Source: Hyphomicrobiales bacterium | GTDB lineage: Bacteria; Pseudomonadota; Alphaproteobacteria; Rhizobiales; JAJFHC01 | DNA length: 40,176 nucleotides | Reading direction: 5' to 3' | NCBI GenBank assembly: GCA_021775835.1 | Contig: JAJFHC010000137.1 | Location: 1-40,176 of the forward strand | Part shown: positions 25,883-34,799 of the stretch, in pieces | Position numbering within the stretch: position 1 is the first letter of the stretch | How the letters are laid out: each line of letters begins with the position of its first letter | Translations under genes and position numbers: made by a program | The notes under the pieces: generated by a model | The model's input: only the letters and a program-made list of their open reading frames with translations | What the model was told of the DNA's origin: nothing | Database searches by the model: none

Positions 25883-25973
25883 TACTTCCGGTACAGGCCG
25901 CCTCTGCGCGGCAGGAAACCATGGTTGTAGATAGATTTTGCAGGACCGCACTTGTGCGTCGTAAGGGTGTTTG

Positions 25974-28900
25974 ATGGAAGAGGGATCGCAGGGGTCCGAC
26001 GGTCTTGAGGTTGTTGCGGAGGCACTGGCGACACTACGGGAACGTTTGCTTGACCTGACAGGCCGCAACAAGCTGCTCAATTTCAGGCATTCATCCGCCG
26101 GCTGTCTTCGTATCGTCGATGAAGTTCCCGATCAGCTTTTCGAAACCCTGATGGGTGGCGGTGCCTTCATGTTCGATCCGGTACCAATGCCGAGCAAAGC
26201 CCAGATCCTCCAGTATAATGCACAGGCACTAGACCTCTCATCAGAGGAAACAGAACAGAGTGACCCCACCCCGCCGTCCTCGGAGAAATGGGCGCGTCAT
26301 CTGGGCATCGATACCAGTTATGACTTGCCGGTCGAGTATGAAGAGGAACGCGCGCGGCGTCACTCGGACAAGAAGCTCCAGAGCCTGCACTATTCGGATC
26401 CACTAGAAGCACGGCTCAAGAAACTCCGGGCGAACGCCAGGCTGGCGATCGAGGAGACCGGGACCAATTTCCTGCATCTGGCGCTTGGGTTTCTCGAATG
26501 GAGCGATCCAAAGCAGTCGGACAAGGCCTGGCAGGCACCTCTGATCCTGATTCCTGCAGAACTTGTCCGCGAACGCGAACGCTCAGGCAAGTACCGGTTT
26601 CGCCTTTCGTGGACCGGCGAAGACCTGCAACCCAACCTGTCCCTCCAGAAGAAACTCAATGACGATTTCGGCATCGAGCTGCCCGAATTCGAAGAAGGCG
26701 AACAGCCCGAGGCCTACTTCCGGAAGATCCAGGACCGGATCAACGACCATCCGGGCTGGGGGGTCAGCCGTTACGCCACATTGTCCCTTTTCCAGTTCGG
26801 CAAGATCCTGTTGTACAAGGATCTCGATCCGGAAATCTGGCCGGATGGCCACCATATCCTGGCAAACCCGCTGGTTCGCAGCTTGGTCCTTGGCTACGAT
26901 GGTGGCGATTTTGGTGGCGAGAAGCGCCCGGAACCGGACCCGGCGGAAATCGACCTGACCCTGGAACTGATCGACCGGGCGGACTCAAGCCAGGCCGGCG
27001 CCCTCATTCATGCCCTGTCCGGCAAGAGCATGGTCGTTCAGGGTCCACCCGGCACGGGCAAGTCCCAAACCATCACCAACCTGATCGCCGCCGCCCTGGC
27101 GCGCGGCAAGAAGGTGCTGTTCGTATCTGAAAAACTTGCCGCCCTCGAGGTTGTACGGCGACGGCTCGAAGAAGCCGAACTGGGTGATTTCGTACTGGAG
27201 TTGCACAGCCACAAGACCCGCAAGCTGGCGCTCTTGGAAGACCTGAAACGCCGTGCGGAACGCAACTACCCTGCTCCCCAAAAATTGACGCGTGAACGCG
27301 ACCGGCTGGTCGGCTTGAGGGCAGACATCGAGCAATATGTTCACGCGGTAGGCGACAGTGTCGGTGAATTCGGCTGGCCGGTCTCCGACGTCCTCTTTGA
27401 AGCCGGACGCCAGATGCTGCGAAAATCAGAACAGGACATTCCCGACTTTCCCTCAACCTTCCTGACCTGCGAATCCGCCACGGAAGCCGACCGTCATCGT
27501 GCCCACCTCGACATTGATGAGTTCCTGAGAGTCCTCGGCGTTGCCGCAAGGGGACAAAGCCCGGCGGCCCATCCGTGGGCCGGCATATCGTCGGAAAAGA
27601 TTCTGGGCGCGCTCGATGAAAACAAGGTCGTCGACGCCGGCAAGGCGTGGGAAGCCCGTCTGGGCGACCTCAACGTTGCCTGCAAGGCGGCCCTCGCGGC
27701 TCTCGGCCGCACCGAGCCGCCCGGCGATTCTGATCTGGACGATTTGCAGCGCATAGTCGAGGCGCGGGGCCGGATAGAATCTCTTCGGGACAATTTCGAA
27801 CCGGCCACGTCCCTCGCCGAACGGGTAACAAGCGGATTGGGACTGCGCATTGAAGATCCGGCGTCTTCCGTTCTGATCACTGGCAAAGTTGCCCAGGCTA
27901 TCGCAACGGTACCCGACGAGATCGGCGCCCTGAACCGGGACTTTGCCGAGCAGGACAATGCCAGATCACTGACCGAACAGTCGATGACCGAATACAGGCA
28001 AATAGAGGAAGAAATTGCGGATCTGGAGGGCGAACTCCGGTTTTCAGAAGCCGAGACGATCGGTTCGGCACGGCTGGCAGAAGATGCCACCAAGCTGGAG
28101 TCTGCCGGGTTCTTTGCCCGGTTTTTCAGCACGTTCAAGACGGCAAGGACGACATTCACCGCACTCTCGAAGGGCACGAACTTCGATCGCCTGAGGGCCG
28201 CTCAGACCCTGAAGAGTGCCGTCAAGACGATAGAGCGAAAACAGGCTTTCTGTGCAAACCTTGTCATGGCAAAAGTCGCCAACGGGTCCTACGAACAGGC
28301 GTCGGCAGATCTCGGCAATACAGCCAGGCTGATCGACTGGCTGGAGACGATCCGGGGCACGTTCGGCTCCGGGTTTTCAGACCTCGGCCATGTGGGCAAG
28401 GCATTGTACCGGCTGCCGGCGGCAGAGCTGCGTGATCTGCAGAAATTGCTTTCAGACGACGCTTCTCTCAATTCTGTCGCCACATGTCTGGAAGAGGCCG
28501 GGTGCGATATCCGGCTGGAAGGCACAGCCGGATCGGATCCCATGACCAGCGCCGTGGCGGTGATGGTTCCGGAACCCTATGTCGAAATCATCGCCTCTTC
28601 GCCGGACACCCAACTCACGGCAATCTTCAAGGCCGCGGTTGATGCTTTGGAAAAATCGTCGTTGGAGAGCGAAACGCGTTCAGCGTTCGAAGATCTAACT
28701 GGGCTGAACCGCGACCAGTCGCATTTCGCCACCGGCCCCTATGAAGACCGAAGCCTGGCCTTGAGCGAAGCGCTGGCCCAAGCCGATCGGCTGACCGAGT
28801 GGCTGGAACTCGACCGCGCCGTCAGGGCAACCCGGGACGCCGATTTCAATCAACTCATCGACGCGGTGTTTACCGGTTCCCTGAAACCGGACCAGGCAAA

Positions 28901-30980
28901 GACCGCCTACGATCACGCCTTGTTCGACGGGCTTGCCCGTCTGGCGGTGGAAAAACATCCGATCCTCAAACAAATCAATGTCGGAACCCAGGACGAATTG
29001 CGCGCCCGATACCGCGACCTCGATGCACAGATCATGGATCTCCAGGCAAGACAGATCGCTTCCGTGCTGGGAGACGCGGAGATTCCCGACGGCAATCAAA
29101 GCCCCCGGGTCCGGGAACTCACCGAGATGAATCTTATTCGCCACGAGATGGGCAAGAAACGCGCGCACCTGCCCATCCGCAGGCTGCTGGAACGTTCCGG
29201 CCGCGCACTTCTCGAACTCAAACCCTGTTTCATGATGGGGCCCCTGTCGGTTGCCCAATACCTGCGGCCAGGCGAAGTTGAGTTCGACCTGCTGATTTTC
29301 GACGAGGCGTCCCAGCTGAAGCCGGAAGAGGCGATCGGGGCTCTTGCCCGGGCCCGGCAGGTGATCGTGGTCGGCGACTCCAATCAGCTGCCGCCCACGT
29401 CGTTCTTCGACAAGATCGGTTCCGCCGATGACGACGAGGACGCGTTCGTGGCCGAGTCCCCGAGCATCCTGGATGTCGCCGAAAAGCAATTGCCCAAGGA
29501 AATGCTGCGCTGGCACTACCGCTCACAGCATCCCGATCTCATACGGTTCTCCAACGAGCGTTTCTACGACGGCCGCATGGTCCTGTTCCCAAGCCCCAGG
29601 CGCCATGACGAGCGGTTGGGCGTTTCTTTCCATTTCGTGCCCGACACAAACTACGCATCGGGCCGCAACGAGGTCGAGGCCGAAGCGGTTGCGCGCGAAG
29701 TTGTGAAACATTTGCGCGAACGGCCCCAGGAGTCGATCGGCGTGGTCGCCATGAACTCCGAACAGCGTGACCTGCTCGACCTGAAGATCGACGAAATCCT
29801 GCGCGACGACATCGAGCTGCGTGAACGCGCCGAAGACCTGTCGAACCGAAACGAGCCCTTCTTCGTCAAGAACCTGGAAAACGTTCAGGGCGACGAACGC
29901 GATGTCATCGTCATATCCATGACCTATGGACCGGGCCAGGACTCAGGGCGCGTCATGCAGCGCTTCGGACCGATAAACTCCGACGATGGATGGCGCCGCC
30001 TCAACGTGCTTTTTTCGCGTTCCAAGCGCCGCATGGTCGTCTTCTCCTCGATGAAGGAAGGCGACATCAAGCTCACCGAAACCACCAAGCGTGGTGTCCG
30101 CGAGCTCCGGAATTTTCTGCGCTTTGCCGAGTCCGGCATGATCGATGGCACAGCGGAGAAAACCGGCCGACATCCCGACAGCGACTTCGAGATCGCTGTT
30201 ATGGAAAGCCTGAAGAAGGCCGGTTTCCAGTGCGAACCACAGGTTGGCGCTATGGGCTTCTTCGTCGATGTCGGCGTAGTCGACCCTGACGACGCCTCCA
30301 GTTTTGTCATCGGCGTCGAGTGCGACGGCGCCACCTATCACAGCTCCCGCAGTGCCCGCGACCGGGATCGCCTGCGCCAGGAAGTGCTTGAGAACATGGG
30401 CTGGGCGATCGAGCGTGTGTGGTCGACCGACTGGTTTCGGGACCCCGAGCGCGAGCTCGCCCGCGTCGTCGACGTGATCAATTCCCAGATAGAATTCGCC
30501 CGCGTCAAACGCGAAAAGGATGCCACACGCCGGGCCCAGGAGGCCGATCAACCTTCGCAGGTTCTGGTGGCTGAACTCATCGAAACCGACCAACAGGACG
30601 CCGACGACGTCATCACCCTGACGTTCGAAGAGCATGACGCCCCGATCGAGTTGCCGGACCTGTCCGCACCAGCGCCCCAGGCCATCGAGAACAGCACACC
30701 GGATGCAAAGCGCCTGCCGGACTACGGTCTCAGCGTCGAGGACGCCCGTCGGGAACTGATCGACCTCAGAGACGAAATCGCCCCTGAAATCCCCGAAGCC
30801 GAACTGGCCAACGGCCTTCTGCGCCGGGCCATGATCAGCGAACTCCTGGCAAAACGTCCCCTCGACGAAGACGAATTCCGCCTGTACGTCCGGCAATCGT
30901 TGCGTGAGGACACCGCCCCGGGGCAACTGGCGAAGTACGGGGCTAGAGTGTTTGAGATTCTGGACCGGATCCGGAGCTAG
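25974..30980 (+). CDS. DUF4011 / SF1 helicase / PD-(D/E)XK nuclease (Hhe-like defence candidate)
   Basis: A 1668-residue multidomain protein. The N-terminus (about 12-300) is DUF4011-like with LLDLTGRNKLLNF. The Upf1-like superfamily 1 helicase has Walker A GPPGTGKSQT (about 356), motif II IFDEASQ (about 1108), motif III GDSNQLPPTSFF (about 1134), motif IV LRWHYRSQHPDLI, motif V VQGDERDVI and motif VI RRLNVLFSRSKRRM (about 1342). A ~700-residue insert rich in helix and likely coiled coil separates motifs I and II. A Vsr/MTES_1575-type nuclease (about 1398-1505) has Asp in FFVDVGVV, ECDGATYH and a VWSTDWFRDP end. The tail is acidic, then helical. DUF4011-helicase-Vsr proteins have, as I recall, been described as the single-gene anti-phage system Hhe. 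The start is the ATG at 25974 (a TTG at 25971 is adjacent). Confidence 0.9.
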   Translation: MEEGSQGSDGLEVVAEALATLRERLLDLTGRNKLLNFRHSSAGCLRIVDEVPDQLFETLMGGGAFMFDPVPMPSKAQILQYNAQALDLSSEETEQSDPTPPSSEKWARHLGIDTSYDLPVEYEEERARRHSDKKLQSLHYSDPLEARLKKLRANARLAIEETGTNFLHLALGFLEWSDPKQSDKAWQAPLILIPAELVRERERSGKYRFRLSWTGEDLQPNLSLQKKLNDDFGIELPEFEEGEQPEAYFRKIQDRINDHPGWGVSRYATLSLFQFGKILLYKDLDPEIWPDGHHILANPLVRSLVLGYDGGDFGGEKRPEPDPAEIDLTLELIDRADSSQAGALIHALSGKSMVVQGPPGTGKSQTITNLIAAALARGKKVLFVSEKLAALEVVRRRLEEAELGDFVLELHSHKTRKLALLEDLKRRAERNYPAPQKLTRERDRLVGLRADIEQYVHAVGDSVGEFGWPVSDVLFEAGRQMLRKSEQDIPDFPSTFLTCESATEADRHRAHLDIDEFLRVLGVAARGQSPAAHPWAGISSEKILGALDENKVVDAGKAWEARLGDLNVACKAALAALGRTEPPGDSDLDDLQRIVEARGRIESLRDNFEPATSLAERVTSGLGLRIEDPASSVLITGKVAQAIATVPDEIGALNRDFAEQDNARSLTEQSMTEYRQIEEEIADLEGELRFSEAETIGSARLAEDATKLESAGFFARFFSTFKTARTTFTALSKGTNFDRLRAAQTLKSAVKTIERKQAFCANLVMAKVANGSYEQASADLGNTARLIDWLETIRGTFGSGFSDLGHVGKALYRLPAAELRDLQKLLSDDASLNSVATCLEEAGCDIRLEGTAGSDPMTSAVAVMVPEPYVEIIASSPDTQLTAIFKAAVDALEKSSLESETRSAFEDLTGLNRDQSHFATGPYEDRSLALSEALAQADRLTEWLELDRAVRATRDADFNQLIDAVFTGSLKPDQAKTAYDHALFDGLARLAVEKHPILKQINVGTQDELRARYRDLDAQIMDLQARQIASVLGDAEIPDGNQSPRVRELTEMNLIRHEMGKKRAHLPIRRLLERSGRALLELKPCFMMGPLSVAQYLRPGEVEFDLLIFDEASQLKPEEAIGALARARQVIVVGDSNQLPPTSFFDKIGSADDDEDAFVAESPSILDVAEKQLPKEMLRWHYRSQHPDLIRFSNERFYDGRMVLFPSPRRHDERLGVSFHFVPDTNYASGRNEVEAEAVAREVVKHLRERPQESIGVVAMNSEQRDLLDLKIDEILRDDIELRERAEDLSNRNEPFFVKNLENVQGDERDVIVISMTYGPGQDSGRVMQRFGPINSDDGWRRLNVLFSRSKRRMVVFSSMKEGDIKLTETTKRGVRELRNFLRFAESGMIDGTAEKTGRHPDSDFEIAVMESLKKAGFQCEPQVGAMGFFVDVGVVDPDDASSFVIGVECDGATYHSSRSARDRDRLRQEVLENMGWAIERVWSTDWFRDPERELARVVDVINSQIEFARVKREKDATRRAQEADQPSQVLVAELIETDQQDADDVITLTFEEHDAPIELPDLSAPAPQAIENSTPDAKRLPDYGLSVEDARRELIDLRDEIAPEIPEAELANGLLRRAMISELLAKRPLDEDEFRLYVRQSLREDTAPGQLAKYGARVFEILDRIRS

Positions 30981-30983
30981 TAG

Positions 30984-32024
30984 TCAAATCCCCGCGTGGC
31001 TCGGAAACGACCGGAACTGAAACGGTACGCGGCCTTCGATGCGGTCGCGGCTGGGCGTCAGGCCGAAGCGTTTCTTGTAGGTCCTGGTAAACTGAGGGGC
31101 GTTTGAGAACCCGCAAGCCATGGCGACACTCAGGATCGGCAATTCTGTTTGCGTGATCAGGCCGCGGGCGCGGTCGAGGCGAATGTCCACGTAATACCGC
31201 ACCGGCGAGACGCCCGTGTGGGCATGAAACAGACGCTCGAGTTGGCGCTGCGAAAGTCCGACCCTATCGGCAATGTCCACAATGCTCATGGGCTGTTCCA
31301 ACGCACGTTCCATCGCGATGATCGCATCGCGCAGTTTACCCGGCACGGAATAGCCAACCGGTTCACGGGTCGCAGGCAACTGGCCTTCGTCCCCCCGGCG
31401 CAGCCGTTCGTGAAAGATGTACCGGCCGGCACCGTTGGCAAGCTCAAGCCCCTGTTGCAGCCTGATGATCTCGAGCGCCAGATCGGCGCTCGCCAGCCCG
31501 CCACAGCATGTCAGCCGACCCCGGTCCATCACGAACAGGTCTTCTCCCATTTCGATATCGGGAAAGACTTCGCGGAAAGCGGCGATGTGTTCATAGTGAA
31601 CCGCGGCCCGCCGCCCCTCCAGCACCCCGGCATAGGCCAATACGAAGGCGCCCGTATCCAGCCCGCCAAGCGCTGCATTGTTGCGGGCGCAGTTCCTCAA
31701 CCAGCCCAGAACCGGGCTTCGGGCAAAGCGCTCCGGTCCCCAGCTTGAATTGACGACAACCAGGTCAAACCGGTCGCCGGCATCCGATGTGTTGTCCAAA
31801 CCGCTGACTTGCAGACCATTGCTTGCCGTGACTGTTTCTCCGTCGACGCCTGCGAAGCTCCATCGGTAAAGCGTCTGGCTTCGCAGGTAATTGGCCGACC
31901 GGAACGGATCGAGAAAGGCCTGAAGCGCCATGGCGTTGAAACCATCGAGCAACAGGACCCCGATCGAAAATGAAGAACTGTTCTGCGGTGTGTTCGTTAC
32001 GGTTTTGGCGTCGATCTGTGTCAT
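30984..32024 (-). CDS. GlxA-family AraC-type regulator (CdhR/GbdR-like)
   Basis: A 346-residue regulator with an N-terminal glutamine-amidotransferase-like domain (about 18-205, FSIGVLLLDGFNAMALQAFLDPFRSAN) and a C-terminal AraC double HTH (about 235-330, MSIVDIADRVGLSQRQLERLF and ILSVAMACGFSNAPQFTRTYKKRFG). At the nucleophile elbow it reads LGGLDTGAFVLA, with Thr where Cys would be, so the domain is a sensor and not an enzyme. GATase1-AraC regulators of this kind (CdhR, GbdR, ArgR of Pseudomonas) control carnitine, glycine betaine and arginine catabolism. It is divergent from the Rieske operon and is its likely activator. Confidence 0.88.
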   Translation of the reverse strand: MTQIDAKTVTNTPQNSSSFSIGVLLLDGFNAMALQAFLDPFRSANYLRSQTLYRWSFAGVDGETVTASNGLQVSGLDNTSDAGDRFDLVVVNSSWGPERFARSPVLGWLRNCARNNAALGGLDTGAFVLAYAGVLEGRRAAVHYEHIAAFREVFPDIEMGEDLFVMDRGRLTCCGGLASADLALEIIRLQQGLELANGAGRYIFHERLRRGDEGQLPATREPVGYSVPGKLRDAIIAMERALEQPMSIVDIADRVGLSQRQLERLFHAHTGVSPVRYYVDIRLDRARGLITQTELPILSVAMACGFSNAPQFTRTYKKRFGLTPSRDRIEGRVPFQFRSFPSHAGI

Positions 32025-32046
32025 TTGTCGATAAAAGAGAATTGCA

Positions 32047-32061
32047 TGACGAAAAAAGTCA
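32047..32061. promoter_or_regulatory. Short inverted repeat in the regulator/Rieske gap
   Basis: TGAC (32047-32050) and GTCA (32058-32061) flank GAAAAAA in an AT-rich part of the divergent gap. It may be a half-site pair for the GlxA-type regulator. The arms are short and the call rests mainly on position. Confidence 0.2.
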
Positions 32062-32152
32062 ATTGTTATGTAAGGAGTGACGATAGACTTCGGGTCTGTT
32101 GATCATGCGGAGAGATCCAGTTCCCATCACGTTCACGACACAGAGGACGGCC

Positions 32153-33295
32153 ATGAACACACATCCAGATTCAAGGGACTTTGCCCGCATTCGAGGCGGA
32201 TATCATGCAAATCCCGCCAAATCCTATTCACTGAACGCCGAAACCTACGTAGAGAAGGAATGGGCCGACCTTGAGCGCGACGCTATTTTCCGGCGGCATT
32301 GGCTCTGGGTCTGTCACGTGGAAAAGCTGCGCGAACCGGGCGCCTACCTCACCATCGACGTTGCCGGTCAGCCGATCTGCATTGTACGCGATCAGGACGG
32401 AACCTTGAGGGCGTTCTACAACGTCTGCAAGCACCGTGCCCACGAGCTCCTCAAAGGAGAGGGCCAGACGACCAAGATCATGTGCCCTTATCATGCCTGG
32501 ACCTACGATCTGACAGGTCAATTGCGGCGCGCGCCAGAAACCGAAAACCTTGTCGATTTCGACGTCCAGGATATCTGTCTCGATCAGGTTCAGGTCGAAG
32601 AATTCTGCGGCTTCATCTATGTCAATCTTGATCCAAAGGCAGAAGCCCTGGCCGTGCAGTCAGGCGATCTGGCGAAGGAAATCATGTACTGGGCGCCGGA
32701 CGTGGCGGACCTGACGTTTGGCCATCGCCTGACCTACGACATCAAGGCAAACTGGAAGAATGTCGTCGACAATTTTCTGGAGTGCTACCACTGCCCCGTC
32801 GCTCACAAGGACTTCTGCACCCTGGTCGACATGGATACCTACAAGGTGACGACCCATGGCATCTATTCGAGCCATATGGCCGATGCCGGACAGTCCTCCA
32901 ACTCCGCCTACTCGGTTGCTAACGCCACTGTGAAAACCCACGCCGTGTGGTGGCTGTGGCCAACCACCTGCCTGATGCGCTTTCCCGGCCGCAGCAGCAT
33001 GATTGTCATGAACATCGTGCCCGCAGGACCCGACCGGACGCTGGAGACCTATGACTTCTACCTCGAAACCCCCGAACCCAATGCCGACGAACTCGATGCC
33101 ATCCGGTATGTGGATGACGTTCTCCAGTCGGAAGACATCGGGCTGGTGGAAAGCGTGCAGCGCGGCATGAACACCCCGGCCTTCAACCAGGGTCGCATCG
33201 TTCACGATCCCAACGGATCGGGAAAGTCGGAGCACGCGGTCCATCACTTCCACGGGCTGGTGCTGGATGCCTATCAACGTGCGGAAGCCCGGTAA
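32153..33295 (+). CDS. Rieske non-heme iron oxygenase, CntA/carnitine-monooxygenase-like
   Basis: A 380-residue oxygenase alpha subunit. The Rieske [2Fe-2S] ligands are Cys92, His94, Cys111 and His114 (VCKHRAH and CPYHAW). The catalytic iron site has His213 and His218 in FLECYHCPVAH and Asp328 in QSEDIGLVE. Glu210, just before Cys-Tyr-His, is the bridging carboxylate expected for the CntA/YeaW group, where most Rieske enzymes use Asp. CntA splits carnitine into trimethylamine and malic semialdehyde; relatives act on glycine betaine or stachydrine. The ATG at 32153 is chosen over a TTG at 32099 because AGAGGA sits six bases upstream. First gene of a four-gene operon; no reductase (CntB type) is present in the window. 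Confidence 0.86.
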   Translation: MNTHPDSRDFARIRGGYHANPAKSYSLNAETYVEKEWADLERDAIFRRHWLWVCHVEKLREPGAYLTIDVAGQPICIVRDQDGTLRAFYNVCKHRAHELLKGEGQTTKIMCPYHAWTYDLTGQLRRAPETENLVDFDVQDICLDQVQVEEFCGFIYVNLDPKAEALAVQSGDLAKEIMYWAPDVADLTFGHRLTYDIKANWKNVVDNFLECYHCPVAHKDFCTLVDMDTYKVTTHGIYSSHMADAGQSSNSAYSVANATVKTHAVWWLWPTTCLMRFPGRSSMIVMNIVPAGPDRTLETYDFYLETPEPNADELDAIRYVDDVLQSEDIGLVESVQRGMNTPAFNQGRIVHDPNGSGKSEHAVHHFHGLVLDAYQRAEAR

Positions 33296-34041
33296 TGGGC
33301 GCACTTGAAGGAAAAACCGCGTTCGTGACCGGCGGTACCGGCGGCATCGGGACGGCGATCTCGCAGCGATTTGTGGCCGAAGGGGCCCAAGTTATTGCCG
33401 CCGATCTCACCGACAATGCAGGTCCGGGCCAGTTCCACGCCTACGACGTGACGGATGAGGCCTGTGTCAAGGGCACGTTCGACGATCTTGCCAACACGTG
33501 GGACAAGCTCGACATTCTGGTCAATGCCGCAGGCATCGAGATCGAGAAAACAATCGAGGAAACAAGTTTGGAGGAATGGAACCGGATCTTTGCTATCAAT
33601 GTGACAGGCATGTTCCTGACCTCCAAGCATGCGCTCCCCCTGCTCCGAAAGTCCGCCGGAGCCAGCATCATCAATTTCGGATCCTATGACGGTTACATCG
33701 CGGACCCAGGGCTTGCCGCCTACTGTGCCACCAAGGGCGCGGTCCATGCCCTGACCCGGGCGATGGCCTGCGATCACGGGCCGGAGGGCATTCGCGTCAA
33801 CGCCGTCTGCCCAGGCTATGTGGATACACCCATGTTGCAGAGTTTTTTCAAGGACAGCGGCAACATTGATTCGCTGAAGAAGGCCGTACGCGACGTCCAC
33901 CCGACCCGCACCTACGGCCAACCGGAAGACGTCGCCAATCTGGTCAACTGGCTGGCCTCCGACGAGGCCCGCTATGCTTCGGGCCAGCTCTGGATCATCG
34001 ACGGCGGTCTGACCGCACAAGTCCAGCAGATGAGGCTTTAG
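33295..34041 (+). CDS. SDR-family oxidoreductase, osmolyte operon gene 2
   Basis: A 248-residue classical SDR with TGGTGGIGTA as cofactor loop, an Asp-containing second strand (VIAADLTDN) favouring NAD, the NAAG motif in LVNAAGIE, and Ser/Tyr/Lys in FGSYDG and YCATKGAVHAL. Its ATG overlaps the Rieske stop by one base (TAATG), so translation is coupled. It shares the unusual stretch GIEIEKTIEET with the next gene's GVQIEKTIVET, which suggests the two arose by duplication. The substrate is unknown; oxidation of a hydroxyl in a carnitine- or betaine-derived intermediate fits the context. Confidence 0.92.
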   Translation: MGALEGKTAFVTGGTGGIGTAISQRFVAEGAQVIAADLTDNAGPGQFHAYDVTDEACVKGTFDDLANTWDKLDILVNAAGIEIEKTIEETSLEEWNRIFAINVTGMFLTSKHALPLLRKSAGASIINFGSYDGYIADPGLAAYCATKGAVHALTRAMACDHGPEGIRVNAVCPGYVDTPMLQSFFKDSGNIDSLKKAVRDVHPTRTYGQPEDVANLVNWLASDEARYASGQLWIIDGGLTAQVQQMRL

Positions 34042-34043
34042 AC

Positions 34044-34799
34044 ATGGCCAGGCTCTCGGGAAAATCCGCCCTCGTGACCGGCGGTCGGCAAGGGATCGGA
34101 CGCGCAATCGTGAACGCATTCCTCGCAGAAGGCGCCAGCGTTTTCACCTGCGGCCGGGGCGAACGGCCAGCTGGTCTCGACGATGCGGTCGGCTGGCAGC
34201 AAACCGACGTCGCAAACTCTGCCGATGTGGAACTCCTGAAAGCCGAGATCGCCGACCGGTTCGGCGACCTTGCCATCCTGGTCAACAATGCCGGTGTCCA
34301 GATCGAGAAGACGATTGTCGAGACGACTGATGAGGACTGGGACATCCTCATGGGCGCCAATGCCAAAGGCGTGTTCAACGTCTGCAGGGCTTTCATCCCG
34401 GTCATGGCGGAGCATGGATCGATCATCAACATCGGGTCGATCTCCGGCAATACGGCAGATCCGGGCCTGGCGCTTTACAATGCCTCGAAGGCGTTCGTCC
34501 ATGGCCTGACCCGCTCGGTCGCCGTCGACCATGGCCCCCGCATACGCTGCAACGCCATCTGCCCGGGCTGGATCATGACCGGCATGGCCGACGCTGCCTT
34601 CGATCTGGCCCGCGATCCCACTGCTGCCAAGCGTGACGCTCTTGCCCGTCATCCCGCGGGCCGCTTTGGCGCGCCGGAAGACATCGCCCACCTCGCCGTC
34701 TGGCTTGCTTCCGACGACGCAGGCTTTGCCACAGGTCAGTGTTACACAATGGATGGCGGCATGACCGCCGCTTCACCGCTTAATCCGGGGTTGTTCTGA
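34044..34799 (+). CDS. SDR-family oxidoreductase, osmolyte operon gene 3
   Basis: A 251-residue SDR with TGGRQGIGRA, an NNAG motif (LVNNAGVQ) and Ser/Tyr/Lys in IGSISG and YNASKAFVHGL. It starts two bases after the stop of the previous SDR and overlaps the next gene by one base (TGATG). The second strand reads VFTCGRGERP with an Arg after the Gly, which points to NADP where the upstream paralogue looks NAD-like. Two related SDRs with different cofactor choice could perform an oxidation and a reduction, for example an epimerisation by way of a ketone. That is inference. Confidence 0.92.
   Translation: MARLSGKSALVTGGRQGIGRAIVNAFLAEGASVFTCGRGERPAGLDDAVGWQQTDVANSADVELLKAEIADRFGDLAILVNNAGVQIEKTIVETTDEDWDILMGANAKGVFNVCRAFIPVMAEHGSIINIGSISGNTADPGLALYNASKAFVHGLTRSVAVDHGPRIRCNAICPGWIMTGMADAAFDLARDPTAAKRDALARHPAGRFGAPEDIAHLAVWLASDDAGFATGQCYTMDGGMTAASPLNPGLF

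Noticed and set aside
25897..25912. GCCGC/GCGGC hairpin after the AIM24 gene as a terminator
   Set aside because: The stem is only 5 bp and no T-run follows, so termination cannot be claimed.
29943..30926. Minus-strand frame of about 327 codons in the helicase-nuclease gene
   Set aside because: Shadow of the nuclease and tail region; the plus strand carries conserved motifs there.
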